Below are positions 1 to 8,076 of a stretch of 35,977 bases of DNA, piece by piece. The position numbers and the translations under genes were made by a program. Source of the stretch: Chloroflexota bacterium (GTDB lineage: Bacteria; Chloroflexota; Chloroflexia; JAMDCE01); assembly GCA_023489135.1 (NCBI GenBank), contig JAMDCE010000487.1, forward strand, positions 1 through 35,977, written 5' to 3'. Numbering within the stretch: the first letter of the stretch is position 1; every line of letters begins with the position of its first letter. A model generated the notes under the pieces. That model was given only the letters and a program-made list of their open reading frames with translations, was not told where the DNA came from and ran no database searches.

Positions 1-1
1 T

Positions 2-181
2 GGGGAAGATGCTAGCCAAGTACGGAAGGGCGCCGCTCCCGAGGTGATGGCGGCCCTTCGAAACACAGCCATTGGGCTACTGCACCTGAAGGGCGCTACC
101 AACATCGCCGAGGCGCTGAGACGCAACACAGCCCATCCTTGCCAGGCCCTCGCGATGGTCGGAATTGTCCGAACAAAATGA
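2..181 (+). CDS. C-terminal fragment of an ISAs1/IS4-like DDE transposase (cut by window edge)
   Basis: An open frame runs in from the left edge and ends at TGA 179-181, giving 59 residues. It contains MAALRNTAIGLLHLKG followed by TNIAEALRR, which matches from memory the conserved C-terminal tail of ISAs1-family (H-repeat type) transposases, where an RN-x-AIGLLR-x-x-G-x-TNIA-x-ALR pattern is usual. Only the tail is visible, so whether the element is intact cannot be judged. The bases just after the stop, ending GACCCTG at 197, are the reverse complement of CAGGGTC; ISAs1-type ends commonly begin CAGGG, so the element's right end may be at 197. Family placement is fairly good; the end position is inference. 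Confidence 0.7.
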   Translation, partial: GEDASQVRKGAAPEVMAALRNTAIGLLHLKGATNIAEALRRNTAHPCQALAMVGIVRTK

Positions 182-226
182 AAACTAAAAGACCCTGGGA
201 ATACGGGGAATAGCGGTACACCATAC

Positions 227-685
227 TTAATCCCAGTACTTTCTAGCTCTCGGTCCAGGTTTGCCCGGTCTGAGCGGGAGGAACAGGGTGGCCTCCCCGG
301 CCTCAATGAAGACCTCTCCTTCGCCCTCGGGAACCACGACCAGCGTGAACTTGAGCGTCTTCGAGTAAACTACCGACACGCAGAGGTTGCCGTCCCTATC
401 GCTGGCCAACCCAGCCGGATTATTCAGGTTGTCGATAACCTTTCTCACGGTCCCGTCCTTGCCGATCCGCACGACGTACTCCCTTGGCACAGCCAGGAGA
501 AAGTGCCCAGCGAACATCAGGTGCCAGCCGCCCGAGCCGAACGACGCTACCTACAAATTGCCGGCTGCGTCCCCGGCCAACGCGTAGGGGACAAGGGCTG
601 GGGCTTCCCAAGCGAGGCGCAGGAATGCCAGGGCACGGTCGGTGCCAGCTTCAAGATGGATTTCAGGACGAGCTAGCCCCAGTTG
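227..685 (-). pseudogene. Decayed NHL-repeat / beta-propeller gene with an in-frame amber stop
   Basis: Read on the minus strand, one frame running from just after the GH57 stop codon (686-688) to TAA at 227-229 gives NHL-like blades. The first blade reads PYALAGDAAGNL, then TAG at 551-553, then VASFGSGGW. The second reads PAGLASDRDGNLCVS. The usual NHL motif is GLAVDxDGNLYVS, so the TAG sits exactly where a conserved Tyr codon (TAT/TAC) is expected, and the second Tyr has become Cys. No start with a ribosome site is seen before the stop codon. A 96-residue frame from ATG 517 remains open but would be only part of a propeller. The gene is probably dead; it lies next to an insertion sequence end. 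Extracellular sugar-lactone or ScyD-like propellers are possible relatives. Confidence 0.55.
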
Positions 686-2197
686 CTACTCCACCGTAAG
701 CACGCAATTGGCGGCGCCGAAGCCGTCGGGGACTAGCTCATGGCAGGAGGGATCACACAGGAAGCGGCCGTCGACCAGGTATTTGTACTCGTAAATGCCG
801 GGATCCAGACATACGCTGCCCCGCCAGTGGCCGTCGGTTTCGGGCCTTAGGGGAACGGGAGTCGCCTTCCAGCCCGTGAAGTCGCCGATCACGGACACGC
901 TCTCGGCCCGCGGGGCGTGTATCTCGAAGGCGACCTCTTTGTTCTTGGGCTGCTCTTCAGTGAATTTGAGCCGCGGCTTTTTCAGGCTGATTAGGTGCGA
1001 TGCGTATGAAATGAACTGCTCGTACACCCGCTGCAATTCGGTGGGAATCCTGTTGGCCCCCAGGGCCCACCAGTAGCTGGGCGTGAAATACGAAGATACC
1101 TCGGCCTCGGAGGTATCGGCGCTGTTTTGCCATTGCAGAAGGTGCAGGTTGTCCGACTGGCACAGCCAGAGGGCGATGTCCATCAGCCTCCGGTTGCCAC
1201 TCAGGCGGGCGATGTTGTAGGCGTGATGCATAGAAAGGAGTATCTGGAACTGAGCGGGGTTGCCGAAGAAGAAGCGCTGGTCACCATTCAAGCCCGCCCA
1301 GGTAACGGGATGCACCGGCAAGTCGATGGGAAACGTATCGCGCTTGAGCTTCTCCAAAGTTTCGCTAAAGGTCAGGGTTTGCACTCCACGGTAGTGTAGC
1401 TCTCCGGGTAGCCACCTCAGGAAATCGAAGATCCCGGTGTCCCGGTTGTGATGCTCGCCGAAGGTCTCGAAATCCCACCCCACGAACACCACGTCGCCGC
1501 CGGTCGAGCGAATCCATTCCGAATAGGTGCTGGCGTTCAGGGGATAGCCTTCCCAGGACCTTTGGGAGAAGCGGTATCCCACGTCGTCGCTCAGGTCTTT
1601 GTGGCGGGCGAAGACGGCCATCTTCTTGCCCTGGTTATAGAGATAAGTCGCAGAACGCCACCCAAGCGCGCGTTCCCTTCCTTCAACCAGGGTGGCCTTG
1701 AAGCCGAGCCGCTCCAGCGCGTTGTAGAGATGCCGCGACATAAACATCTCGGTGGTCTCGGCCACCTCCGGTCGCTTGCCGAAGAACTTGGTGAGATATC
1801 GCCTGGCCCACCTCATCCGCTCCTGGAACTTCTGAATGTCTACGTAAAAGATGAAGCTGTGGTAGGGCTCCACGCATACCAGCTCCACGTTGGGGTGCCC
1901 AACCAGAGCCTTCAGCTTATCCACCAGCGGCATATCCCATCGTATGGCCTGATCGAGAAACGAGTTGGTGATGCCCATGGAGAAATGGAAGCCTTTCCCC
2001 ACCAGATCCAGGAACAACTCGATGGCCGGATGGTAACAATACCTGGCCACCTTCTCGAAGTAATACTGATTGAGGGCATCGTCAAAGATGCCTCGCTCGA
2101 TTTCGTCGATAGAGGCCGCTGGATCCAGGGGATACGCCGGAAGTCTAAGTCTCCTGGGCTGATGTATGATAGTATAGATGGCGACTTTATCTACCAT
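686..2197 (-). CDS. GH57 alpha-amylase-type glycoside hydrolase with C-terminal CBM48/AMPK-type glycogen-binding domain
   Basis: The 503-residue protein acts on alpha-1,4-glucans such as glycogen or maltodextrin by a retaining mechanism. The GH57 motifs are visible: HQP at 12-14, the motif-3 segment PEVAETTEMFMS around 143-154 that supplies the Glu nucleophile, and GWDFETFGEH at 240-249 with Asp242 as the likely acid/base. Residues about 415-503 form a glycogen-binding CBM48-like domain (SVIGDFTGW, then GIYEYKYLVDG). There is no signal peptide, so it should be cytoplasmic. The start is ATG 2197, with GGAGG only a few bases upstream. It is the last intact gene of a minus-strand operon with two GT4 transferases and a GH57 paralogue, which supports glucan remodelling. 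The exact activity (amylase, branching enzyme or 4-alpha-glucanotransferase) cannot be told from sequence alone. Confidence 0.9.
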   Translation of the reverse strand: MVDKVAIYTIIHQPRRLRLPAYPLDPAASIDEIERGIFDDALNQYYFEKVARYCYHPAIELFLDLVGKGFHFSMGITNSFLDQAIRWDMPLVDKLKALVGHPNVELVCVEPYHSFIFYVDIQKFQERMRWARRYLTKFFGKRPEVAETTEMFMSRHLYNALERLGFKATLVEGRERALGWRSATYLYNQGKKMAVFARHKDLSDDVGYRFSQRSWEGYPLNASTYSEWIRSTGGDVVFVGWDFETFGEHHNRDTGIFDFLRWLPGELHYRGVQTLTFSETLEKLKRDTFPIDLPVHPVTWAGLNGDQRFFFGNPAQFQILLSMHHAYNIARLSGNRRLMDIALWLCQSDNLHLLQWQNSADTSEAEVSSYFTPSYWWALGANRIPTELQRVYEQFISYASHLISLKKPRLKFTEEQPKNKEVAFEIHAPRAESVSVIGDFTGWKATPVPLRPETDGHWRGSVCLDPGIYEYKYLVDGRFLCDPSCHELVPDGFGAANCVLTVE

Positions 2198-2264
2198 TCC
2201 CCTCCGATTTGTTATAGGTTTATCCGTGGCCCATCGGGTGACCCCTCATGCACTCCCCTTGGCT

Positions 2265-2477
2265 TTACTGCTGCGGTGGGATGTGCGACGACCATTCCAA
2301 CCGGCAATCGGCGCATTTCAGGGAATTGTATACGTCGTAGTAGGAAGCATATCCCGTGCAGGTATCGGATTTGGTAATAGTCAATCGATCGTGCAGGTTG
2401 GCGTGTTCGTGGCATATGGCTCGCCCGCAGGCCGCACAGACTCCCCTAGCTTCACTCTCACAGTACCAGCATTTCAC
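2265..2477 (-). CDS. Small Cys-rich zinc-binding protein (B-box/DUF2180-like)
   Basis: The 70-residue protein begins MKCWYCESEARGVCAACGRA and carries C3-x2-C6, C14-x2-C17, then CHEH at 22-25, and later C40 and C55-x2-C58. This spacing suggests two zinc sites like those of B-box or DUF2180 small proteins. The function is unknown; a protein-protein or regulatory role is only inference. The start is GTG 2477, overlapping the TGA of the upstream glycosyltransferase in a GTGA arrangement, so translation is probably coupled. It sits between a glycosyltransferase and the GH57 amylase, which makes it part of the glucan operon. No signal peptide or membrane segment is seen. Confidence 0.7.
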   Translation of the reverse strand: MKCWYCESEARGVCAACGRAICHEHANLHDRLTITKSDTCTGYASYYDVYNSLKCADCRLEWSSHIPPQQ

Positions 2478-3631
2478 CAGAGCATCCTCCCAGAAATCGC
2501 ATTTGAGTACATGTCGATCGTTTTACCGGCTATCGCGTTCCAAGAGAACTCCGTGCTGACCTTCCTCCACGCGCGGTCCCCCATCGCCTTCGCCCGCGCC
2601 GGATCCAGTAGCATCGATCGGATAGCTTCTCTAACCGATTCCGAATCATTTTCGACCGCGAGGACATCGCTTCCCGCCTGGGCAAACTCGGGAAGCGCTT
2701 CGCCGAATACGACGGCCGGTTTGCCGGCGCACCAGGCCTCGAGCAATATCTTTGACGCGTATTTTTCGTCGCTCGGAACCAGCGCCAGATTGCAGGCGTT
2801 GTAGAGGTCTACGACCTGGTCATCCGGCAGGAAACTAAGGAATCGAACCGATCCTTCGATCCCGAGCACTCTGGCGCGCTCTCGCAGATAGGGCTGCAGC
2901 GGACCATCTCCGGCGAAAACGACCTTGAGTGCGCCGAACTCCCGGACCAATCCAAACGCGCACTCCACGAGAAGCTCCGCTCCGCACCTGTGACTCAGCT
3001 CGCCCACAAAAAGGAGCATCAGGTCCAGCGGTCCCATCTGATGTCGCAGCTTCACTTTGCCGGGGTCCACCCATTTGCTGAACCTGTCCAGCTCCACCCC
3101 ATTTCCCACCACCACCACCTTGGAGTCGCGGAGCTTGAGCCGGGAAAGCAGCTTCTCTCTTAGAGAAGCGCTCGAAGCGACAACTCGATCCACGGTCTCT
3201 TCCAGGTTCCAGCTCCGAGCATTGGCCGCCATTAGATTCCACGGGGTAGCGGCCTGCTCCGTGGCAACGGACAGAAAAGCCCTGGACTTACCAGAGGCCA
3301 TCATGTATCCGGCGACCGGCAGGAATGCGAAGTCGAAGCAGTGGATTATGTCAAACGGGCCGGCGACGCACTGGGTGGACCTGAGATAATACAGCATGCC
3401 CTGTTCGATAGTATCCTGCAGCTTACCGTTGTTGGCATTGGCACTCACAGTGTGGGAGTGAAGGCCGTCGAGCTTGCGGTAACCGGAGTTTCTGGCGAGC
3501 AGGGCTTCAAAAAGGTGCACCTCGTGTCCCTTGGCTGCGACGGCCAGCGCCAAATCGTTGGCGAGGCGGGTCGAACCGTCGTCGAAGGAATGAGCCCCGG
3601 CCTGGCCGGCGCATAAGAAAGCTACCCGCAT
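2474..3631 (-). CDS. GT4-fold glycosyltransferase homologue, donor-site residues lost
   Basis: The 385-residue protein has the two-Rossmann GT-B fold of GT4 transferases (N-terminal MRVAFLCAGQAG, later VVFAGDGPL and ILLEAWCAGKPAVV). Compared with its upstream neighbour it lacks the residues that hold the nucleotide-sugar donor. The GR-x4-KG motif reads GELSHRCG at 210-217, so both Arg and Lys are gone. The first Glu of the E-x7-E motif is Lys290, with only Glu298 kept. The IIHAHDW motif is IIHCFDF. It is therefore probably inactive or uses an unusual donor, and may be a partner or regulatory subunit of the neighbouring enzyme. ATG 3631 follows the stop of the upstream transferase by five bases. 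Confidence 0.85.
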   Translation of the reverse strand: MRVAFLCAGQAGAHSFDDGSTRLANDLALAVAAKGHEVHLFEALLARNSGYRKLDGLHSHTVSANANNGKLQDTIEQGMLYYLRSTQCVAGPFDIIHCFDFAFLPVAGYMMASGKSRAFLSVATEQAATPWNLMAANARSWNLEETVDRVVASSASLREKLLSRLKLRDSKVVVVGNGVELDRFSKWVDPGKVKLRHQMGPLDLMLLFVGELSHRCGAELLVECAFGLVREFGALKVVFAGDGPLQPYLRERARVLGIEGSVRFLSFLPDDQVVDLYNACNLALVPSDEKYASKILLEAWCAGKPAVVFGEALPEFAQAGSDVLAVENDSESVREAIRSMLLDPARAKAMGDRAWRKVSTEFSWNAIAGKTIDMYSNAISGRMLW

Positions 3632-3636
3632 TCTGC

Positions 3637-4803
3637 TTACCCCGCAATCTGGTAATAGACCTGGAGCGCCTGGTCCGCCGCGCTATCCCAGGTGAACGCG
3701 GTCTCGGCAGCAAAGCGCCCGTTGCGGCCCATCCACCGCGCGTGGTCGAAGTTGCCCAAAATGGTTCTTAGTCCCCAGGCCACCGACTCGGTGGCGGGGT
3801 AGACTATCAAACCCGTCACGCCGTGCCGCACAAACTCCTGCGGCCCCCCGTTGGCCGTGGCGATGACCGGCTTGCCCGCCGCCCAGGCCTCGAGCACCAC
3901 GATGCCGAAGGGCTCGTTTCGGCTCGGCACAACCACGGCGTCGCAGGCGCGATAATAGTCGGCCAGCGGATGACCGGTGACGTGTCCCATGAACCTGGTA
4001 GCGTGTCCGATATTGAGCTGCCGTACCCGATTCTCCAGTCCCGTACGCATATCGCCATCGCCGGCGAATATGAACTTGGCCCTGGGGTTGTAATTCAGCG
4101 CCGAAGGAATCGCTTCGATCAACAGGTCAGGACCCTTTTGGTAGACCATGCGACCGACAAAAAGAAAGGTAGGGTCCACCGGTCCTATTCCCAGGCGGCC
4201 TTTCACTTCCGACGGATTGATCCAGCCGTCGAAATTGTGAACCGGCACCGCGTTGTATACGGTAGAAATCTTCCATTCCGGCACGCCGTATATTTGCATT
4301 ACCTCCTTTCTTAGAGTCTTCGAGACCGCGATCACCCGATCCGCTCTAAAGGTCGCTTCCCACTCGTAGGACCTAACGATCTCCGAATTGCCGTTCCAAT
4401 GGTTGTTTCCGCATCTCCCGAACTCTGTCGAATGGATGGTAAAAACCGAGCGTCGCCCGCGCCCGTCCTTGGCCCACACCAGTGCCTTGGCGGTCAGCCA
4501 GTCGTGGGCGTGGATGATGTCGAACGGGCCGATGTAGTCTTCCGTTTGCCAGAGGTGATGAACAAACGATCGGCACATGTTGTTCACTTCGGTCAGGAAG
4601 TGTGGATTCAGATCAAACGGGCAACGGTGATAGTGGACCCCGTCAATGCACTGGTAGAAGGGTTGATTGGGCCCCATTCTGGTAAAAATGTGTACGTCGT
4701 GTCCCTTTCGCTCCAGGGCCGCCGCTAGCTCTGTGACGTGCACAGCCCCCCCGCCTACTGCGATGGAGTGGAGAGACTCCCACGAAAGAAACGCTACTCT
4801 CAC
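3637..4803 (-). CDS. GT4 glycosyltransferase (glycogen-synthase-like), catalytically complete
   Basis: The 388-residue GT-B retaining glycosyltransferase should transfer a sugar from a nucleotide donor, plausibly glucose onto an alpha-glucan given the GH57 neighbours. Visible motifs are the Gly-rich GGGAVHVTELA loop at 17-27, HAHDW at 98-102, the donor-binding GRMVYQKG at 217-224 (Arg218, Lys223) and the full E-x7-E motif EPFGIVVLE with Glu297 and Glu305. The start is GTG 4803, with AGGAAGG seven bases upstream. It follows the GH57-like gene by 28 bases and precedes the degenerate GT4 by five, so all should be co-transcribed. Donor and acceptor cannot be fixed; trehalose or other glucoside synthesis is an alternative. 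Confidence 0.88.
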   Translation of the reverse strand: MRVAFLSWESLHSIAVGGGAVHVTELAAALERKGHDVHIFTRMGPNQPFYQCIDGVHYHRCPFDLNPHFLTEVNNMCRSFVHHLWQTEDYIGPFDIIHAHDWLTAKALVWAKDGRGRRSVFTIHSTEFGRCGNNHWNGNSEIVRSYEWEATFRADRVIAVSKTLRKEVMQIYGVPEWKISTVYNAVPVHNFDGWINPSEVKGRLGIGPVDPTFLFVGRMVYQKGPDLLIEAIPSALNYNPRAKFIFAGDGDMRTGLENRVRQLNIGHATRFMGHVTGHPLADYYRACDAVVVPSRNEPFGIVVLEAWAAGKPVIATANGGPQEFVRHGVTGLIVYPATESVAWGLRTILGNFDHARWMGRNGRFAAETAFTWDSAADQALQVYYQIAG

Positions 4804-4831
4804 GATGTACCCTTCCTATGCCATTCGCTCA

Positions 4832-6034
4832 TCAAAGTTGAGACTCACTCACTGATACGATGAAGTTTTCAAAGGCCTTATGTATCTCGCCGACCACGTT
4901 GTCGCCTTCCAGTTGCCTCCATTGCTCTGGAGTGAGATAACACGGCTCTTTCCTATGGCCATTGGAGATCAGAATCCTGTGAATCAGCGAAAGCAAGTCC
5001 CACTGGGCCAGGTCGAGCGCTTGCCCCACGATTTCCTCCTTCCGAGTGAGCTGAGCAACGGAGTAGGCCTGGCGCATCAATCCGAAAACGGCTCGTTGAG
5101 CCGGGTGGCCTAGAAAAAACGACAGGCTACCATATTCCGATGAAACCACGGGAGTTGTCGGCAGCATCAGGTTGGTGCTGGAAAGTCTGCCGTTGTTCAT
5201 CCATTTTCGCAGGTCGATGAACTCGATTCCCCTTCGGAACAACTCGTCACAAAGGCGTTCCAGAAACGTCAGGCCGCAGCGCGTGGTGTCCTGGCTTGAC
5301 GGAGAGGGCACCTGCCATCCCAGCAGCACATACTCACCATCGGTCTTCGCCACTTCCTCCGCGATCTCGCCGGCCGGAATATCGAACATCGGATCGGGAG
5401 GTGCGTTGAGCATCGAGGCTATTCTGAGGCTCAGCTCTGAGTTCCTAGTCACAACGTACGGCCCCCAGCCGTTTCTCCTGAAGAAAGCGGAGCTTCTGCC
5501 GGCGAGGACGTCCTGACTTCCGTCCGCGATAATGAAAGAGGCAGGCAGACCGGCCAAAGAGTAGTAGATGTCGCAGCTCAAACACATATGCGGGGCAACT
5601 GCCACCGCCGGGGTAATGCCCAGGCCCTGCGCCAGGTCGAAGCTTCTTTTCGTTTGTTTAGTGAAATTGCCAATGTCCAGGTAACAGCTCAAACTGTGCT
5701 TGGCTTCGGAGCAGACGAAGGTGACCCTGGACTGGCGAAGGAGACTGATGAACGAAAGAGCAGCCCGGCTATCGCTCGTCGGCAGAAACTCCAGCAAAGG
5801 GCCGGAGACGTTGAGCAAGAACCTCGCGCCGTGGGACATCAGCTGGCGCAAGAGCCGCGTGTAAGGCCGGCAGACATCCTCGAGCCAGCTCTGGAAGAAA
5901 TACTCGCTAGCCTGCCGGTCGATGATCGAGTTCTCCAGGTCCGACAGGCTTCCGGTATGGGAGACCGCGGCCGCGGGAAGCCTGAGTCTAAGTGGCTCGT
6001 GGAATGAGAGGTAAACCAGTACACCTTTAGGCAT
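4832..6034 (-). CDS. GH57-fold pseudoenzyme, paralogue of the amylase in the same operon
   Basis: From ATG 6034 the protein has 400 residues. The N-terminus (PKGVLVYLSFHEPLRLRLP) lines up with that of the GH57 amylase (DKVAIYTIIHQPRRLRLP), and homology continues to the C-terminal helical region. The catalytic residues are gone. HQP is HEP (12-14). The nucleophile segment reads TPAVAVAPHMCLS around 141-153, with all three acidic residues replaced. The acid/base motif reads GWQVPSPSSQ around 239-248, with Asp to Gln. It also lacks the CBM48 domain. I infer a non-catalytic glucan-binding or scaffolding role. The start at 6034 is preferred over an ATG at 6142 because homology begins there and AAGGA lies 11 bases upstream. 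It is the first gene of the operon. Confidence 0.8.
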   Translation of the reverse strand: MPKGVLVYLSFHEPLRLRLPAAAVSHTGSLSDLENSIIDRQASEYFFQSWLEDVCRPYTRLLRQLMSHGARFLLNVSGPLLEFLPTSDSRAALSFISLLRQSRVTFVCSEAKHSLSCYLDIGNFTKQTKRSFDLAQGLGITPAVAVAPHMCLSCDIYYSLAGLPASFIIADGSQDVLAGRSSAFFRRNGWGPYVVTRNSELSLRIASMLNAPPDPMFDIPAGEIAEEVAKTDGEYVLLGWQVPSPSSQDTTRCGLTFLERLCDELFRRGIEFIDLRKWMNNGRLSSTNLMLPTTPVVSSEYGSLSFFLGHPAQRAVFGLMRQAYSVAQLTRKEEIVGQALDLAQWDLLSLIHRILISNGHRKEPCYLTPEQWRQLEGDNVVGEIHKAFENFIVSVSESQL

Positions 6035-6198
6035 CTGCACGAGAGTCCTTTTGCACCAACAAGTCCTAGAAAGCCCACTTAGCCTACTACGCCATCTGCT
6101 GTCGATTGCGGGAAGCGAGTCTTCGCGAATCGAGCCGGGCACGAGACCGCTGATGAGGCCCGGTTGTGGGCAAGCCCAAGCTCATTCAAATCCCAGAG

Positions 6199-6237
6199 AA
6201 AAAAAGAGAACCGACAATGTCAAAATCATTGTCGGTT
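6199..6237 (-). terminator. Rho-independent terminator or attenuator ahead of the glucan operon
   Basis: Read on the minus strand, an 11-bp perfect stem (AACCGACAATG / CATTGTCGGTT) with a 7-base loop is followed by CTCTTTTTTT. This is a textbook intrinsic terminator. No minus-strand gene lies upstream of it before the divergent GH57/DUF3536 gene, and it sits about 165 bases before the start of the first operon gene. It may be an attenuator in a long leader, or it may insulate the operon from stray transcription. Confidence 0.7.
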
Positions 6238-6456
6238 TCGCTATTGGCTCCCCGAGGCCCAAGCGACCAAGTACGGCTCCCCTCTCCCGGTTTCGCCCTT
6301 GCCCGCCTCGGTTCAATGCCACAACGATGAAGTTATGCGTGTGCAGGAATTAGTTACTCCCTCTTCATGAATTGTAGCATCGGCCCTCTGGCCTGTCAAT
6401 TAGCGCGGCTTGCGTTGCCCTGCTTTTTTTCTTTGGCCGCCTTGGCACCTTGGCAA
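6238..6456. other. Divergent intergenic region with no further gene seen
   Basis: This is the middle of the roughly 480-base region between the divergent starts at 6034 and 6518. Neither strand shows a frame with a ribosome site and recognisable protein. It should hold the promoter of the minus-strand glucan operon if that promoter lies upstream of the hairpin at 6199-6237, but I see no convincing -35/-10 pair. Confidence 0.4.
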
Positions 6457-6483
6457 TTGACGGACGCAACCCGCTATTATAGA
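6457..6483 (+). promoter_or_regulatory. Weak candidate sigma-70 promoter for the GH57/DUF3536 gene
   Basis: TTGACG at 6457-6462 and TATAGA at 6478-6483 are separated by 15 bases; TATTAT at 6475-6480 overlaps. The spacing is short, so this is only a candidate. It lies 35 bases upstream of the GTG start at 6518. Confidence 0.3.
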
Positions 6484-6517
6484 ATGCTCTTACAGAAAGC
6501 GCGGCAGTGAAAGCCGA

Positions 6518-8047
6518 GTGGGGAGGAACCCCAGATCGAGGACCAGGTTGTCGACGCAGTACTTTTGCGTTCACGGTCATTTCTATCAGCCGGCGAGGTG
6601 GAACCCCTACACCGGAAGAATTGACCAGGAGCGCGGCGCAGATCCATTCCACGATTTCAATGAGAAGATAAACGCCGAATGCTACCGCCCCAACGCGGAG
6701 GCAGGGAATTTTCGACATATTAGCTTCGACCTTGGCCCCACCCTGGCAGGCTGGCTGGAAGACAGCGACCCGCGCACCTACTCGTTGATGCTGGCCGCCG
6801 ACCGGCACAACGTGGAGAGATTCGGCTCCGGCAACGCCTTGGCGCAGTCTTACAACCACACTATTCTACCCCTGGCAACCACGCGGGAGAAAAGGATTCA
6901 GATTGCCTGGGGCATCGCGGATTTCAAGTACAGGTTCCAGCGTGCGCCGGAGGGTATGTGGTTGGCGGAGACGGCGGTTGATTACGAAACCCTGTCGATT
7001 ATGGTCGAAATGGGCATAAAATTCACCGTTTTGGCCCCCTGGCAGGCGGCAACTTCGGTCGATACCACCGAGCCCTATACTGTCAGCTTGCCGGGCAATC
7101 GCTCTATCGCCGTTTTCTTCTTCAACGACCGGCTGAGCGCGGGGATGTCTTTTGACGATCACTTCACCGAAGACGCCAACGTTTTTGCCTCAGAGATGTT
7201 GACGCCCGCCTTCAACCCCCTGAAGAACAAAGTGAACGAAACGCAGCTGGTGCTGGTGGCAACCGACGGCGAACTGTACGGGCACCACAAGGCCTGGCGC
7301 GATCGCTTCCTGAGCTATTTGCTCACCGTGAGCGCCCCGAATTGGGGCTACGAGGTTATTTCCCTGAGCCGTTACTTGCAGGTATTCCAGCCCCGGCAAG
7401 AGATACTGATCGAGGAAGACACCTCGTGGAGCTGCCACCACGGCGTGAAACGCTGGCGCGACGCTTGCGACTGCACCGAGGGAAGCGGCACCTGGAAGTG
7501 GCACATGCGGCTGGCGCTCAATCGGTTGGCGGAGAGCATTGACAGAATCTACATGTTGGAGGCTTCGGGGATCCTACGGGAGCCCGCCGCGGCGCTGGAG
7601 GAATATATACTGGTGAAACTGGGCCAGGAGAGCAGACGCTCGTTCTTGAGTCGATTCAGAATGGGCACAAACACCAGCTCGGAGGAGGCCAGGATTCACC
7701 AGCTCCTGGAAGCCCAGTATTTCAGGCAGCTGATGTTTACGAGCTGCTCGTTCTTCTTCGAAGACCTGGATCGACTGGAACCGCGGCACAACATCGCCTA
7801 TGCACTTCGAGCTATAGAACTGGTCCGCGCGGCAGGGTATGCCGATTTGGAACAGGCCTTCCTAGACGACCTGAGGGCGGCCAGGAGCAACCGCACCGGT
7901 AAGACCGGGGATCAGATCTACCGGGAGGTCCGGGAAGACAACAAGCACATCACTCGACCCCGCGTCCGGAGAAAGCTGCTGCCTGCCGGCCTGAGAGGTG
8001 GGCGCGGCATTCGTGCGTGGAGTCATCGCTCAACAAACCTATCTTAA
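6518..8047 (+). CDS. GH57 glycoside hydrolase of the DUF3536 type
   Basis: The 509-residue protein belongs to a second GH57 branch in which the catalytic barrel is joined to a DUF3536 C-terminal region. Motif 1 is HGHFYQP near residue 19, the nucleophile region is GMWLAETAVD near 147-156, and the acid/base region is TDGELYGHH near 248-256. All catalytic positions are kept, unlike in the neighbouring paralogue. The C-terminal half has the Cys- and Trp-rich segment SWSCHHGVKRWRDACDC typical of this type. The substrate is unproven; an alpha-glucan is likely. The GTG at 6518 has little ribosome site; TTG at 6548, with GAGG six bases upstream, is an alternative and lies closer to the conserved domain. 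It is transcribed divergently from the glucan operon. Confidence 0.88.
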   Translation: MGRNPRSRTRLSTQYFCVHGHFYQPARWNPYTGRIDQERGADPFHDFNEKINAECYRPNAEAGNFRHISFDLGPTLAGWLEDSDPRTYSLMLAADRHNVERFGSGNALAQSYNHTILPLATTREKRIQIAWGIADFKYRFQRAPEGMWLAETAVDYETLSIMVEMGIKFTVLAPWQAATSVDTTEPYTVSLPGNRSIAVFFFNDRLSAGMSFDDHFTEDANVFASEMLTPAFNPLKNKVNETQLVLVATDGELYGHHKAWRDRFLSYLLTVSAPNWGYEVISLSRYLQVFQPRQEILIEEDTSWSCHHGVKRWRDACDCTEGSGTWKWHMRLALNRLAESIDRIYMLEASGILREPAAALEEYILVKLGQESRRSFLSRFRMGTNTSSEEARIHQLLEAQYFRQLMFTSCSFFFEDLDRLEPRHNIAYALRAIELVRAAGYADLEQAFLDDLRAARSNRTGKTGDQIYREVREDNKHITRPRVRRKLLPAGLRGGRGIRAWSHRSTNLS

Positions 8048-8076
8048 TGGTGCAGTAATTCGAGGAGGACTATTCT

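Noticed and set aside
644..658. TGGCAC-N5-GTGC on the minus strand within the NHL pseudogene as a sigma-54 promoter
   Set aside because: It has one mismatch in the -12 element, lies inside former coding sequence and has no intact gene downstream.
1448..2377. A 309-codon plus-strand frame over the GH57 amylase
   Set aside because: It is antisense to conserved GH57 motifs and shows no family of its own.
6170..6200. A tRNA T-arm-like sequence (ATTCAAATCCC)
   Set aside because: No matching acceptor, D or anticodon arms are found around it.
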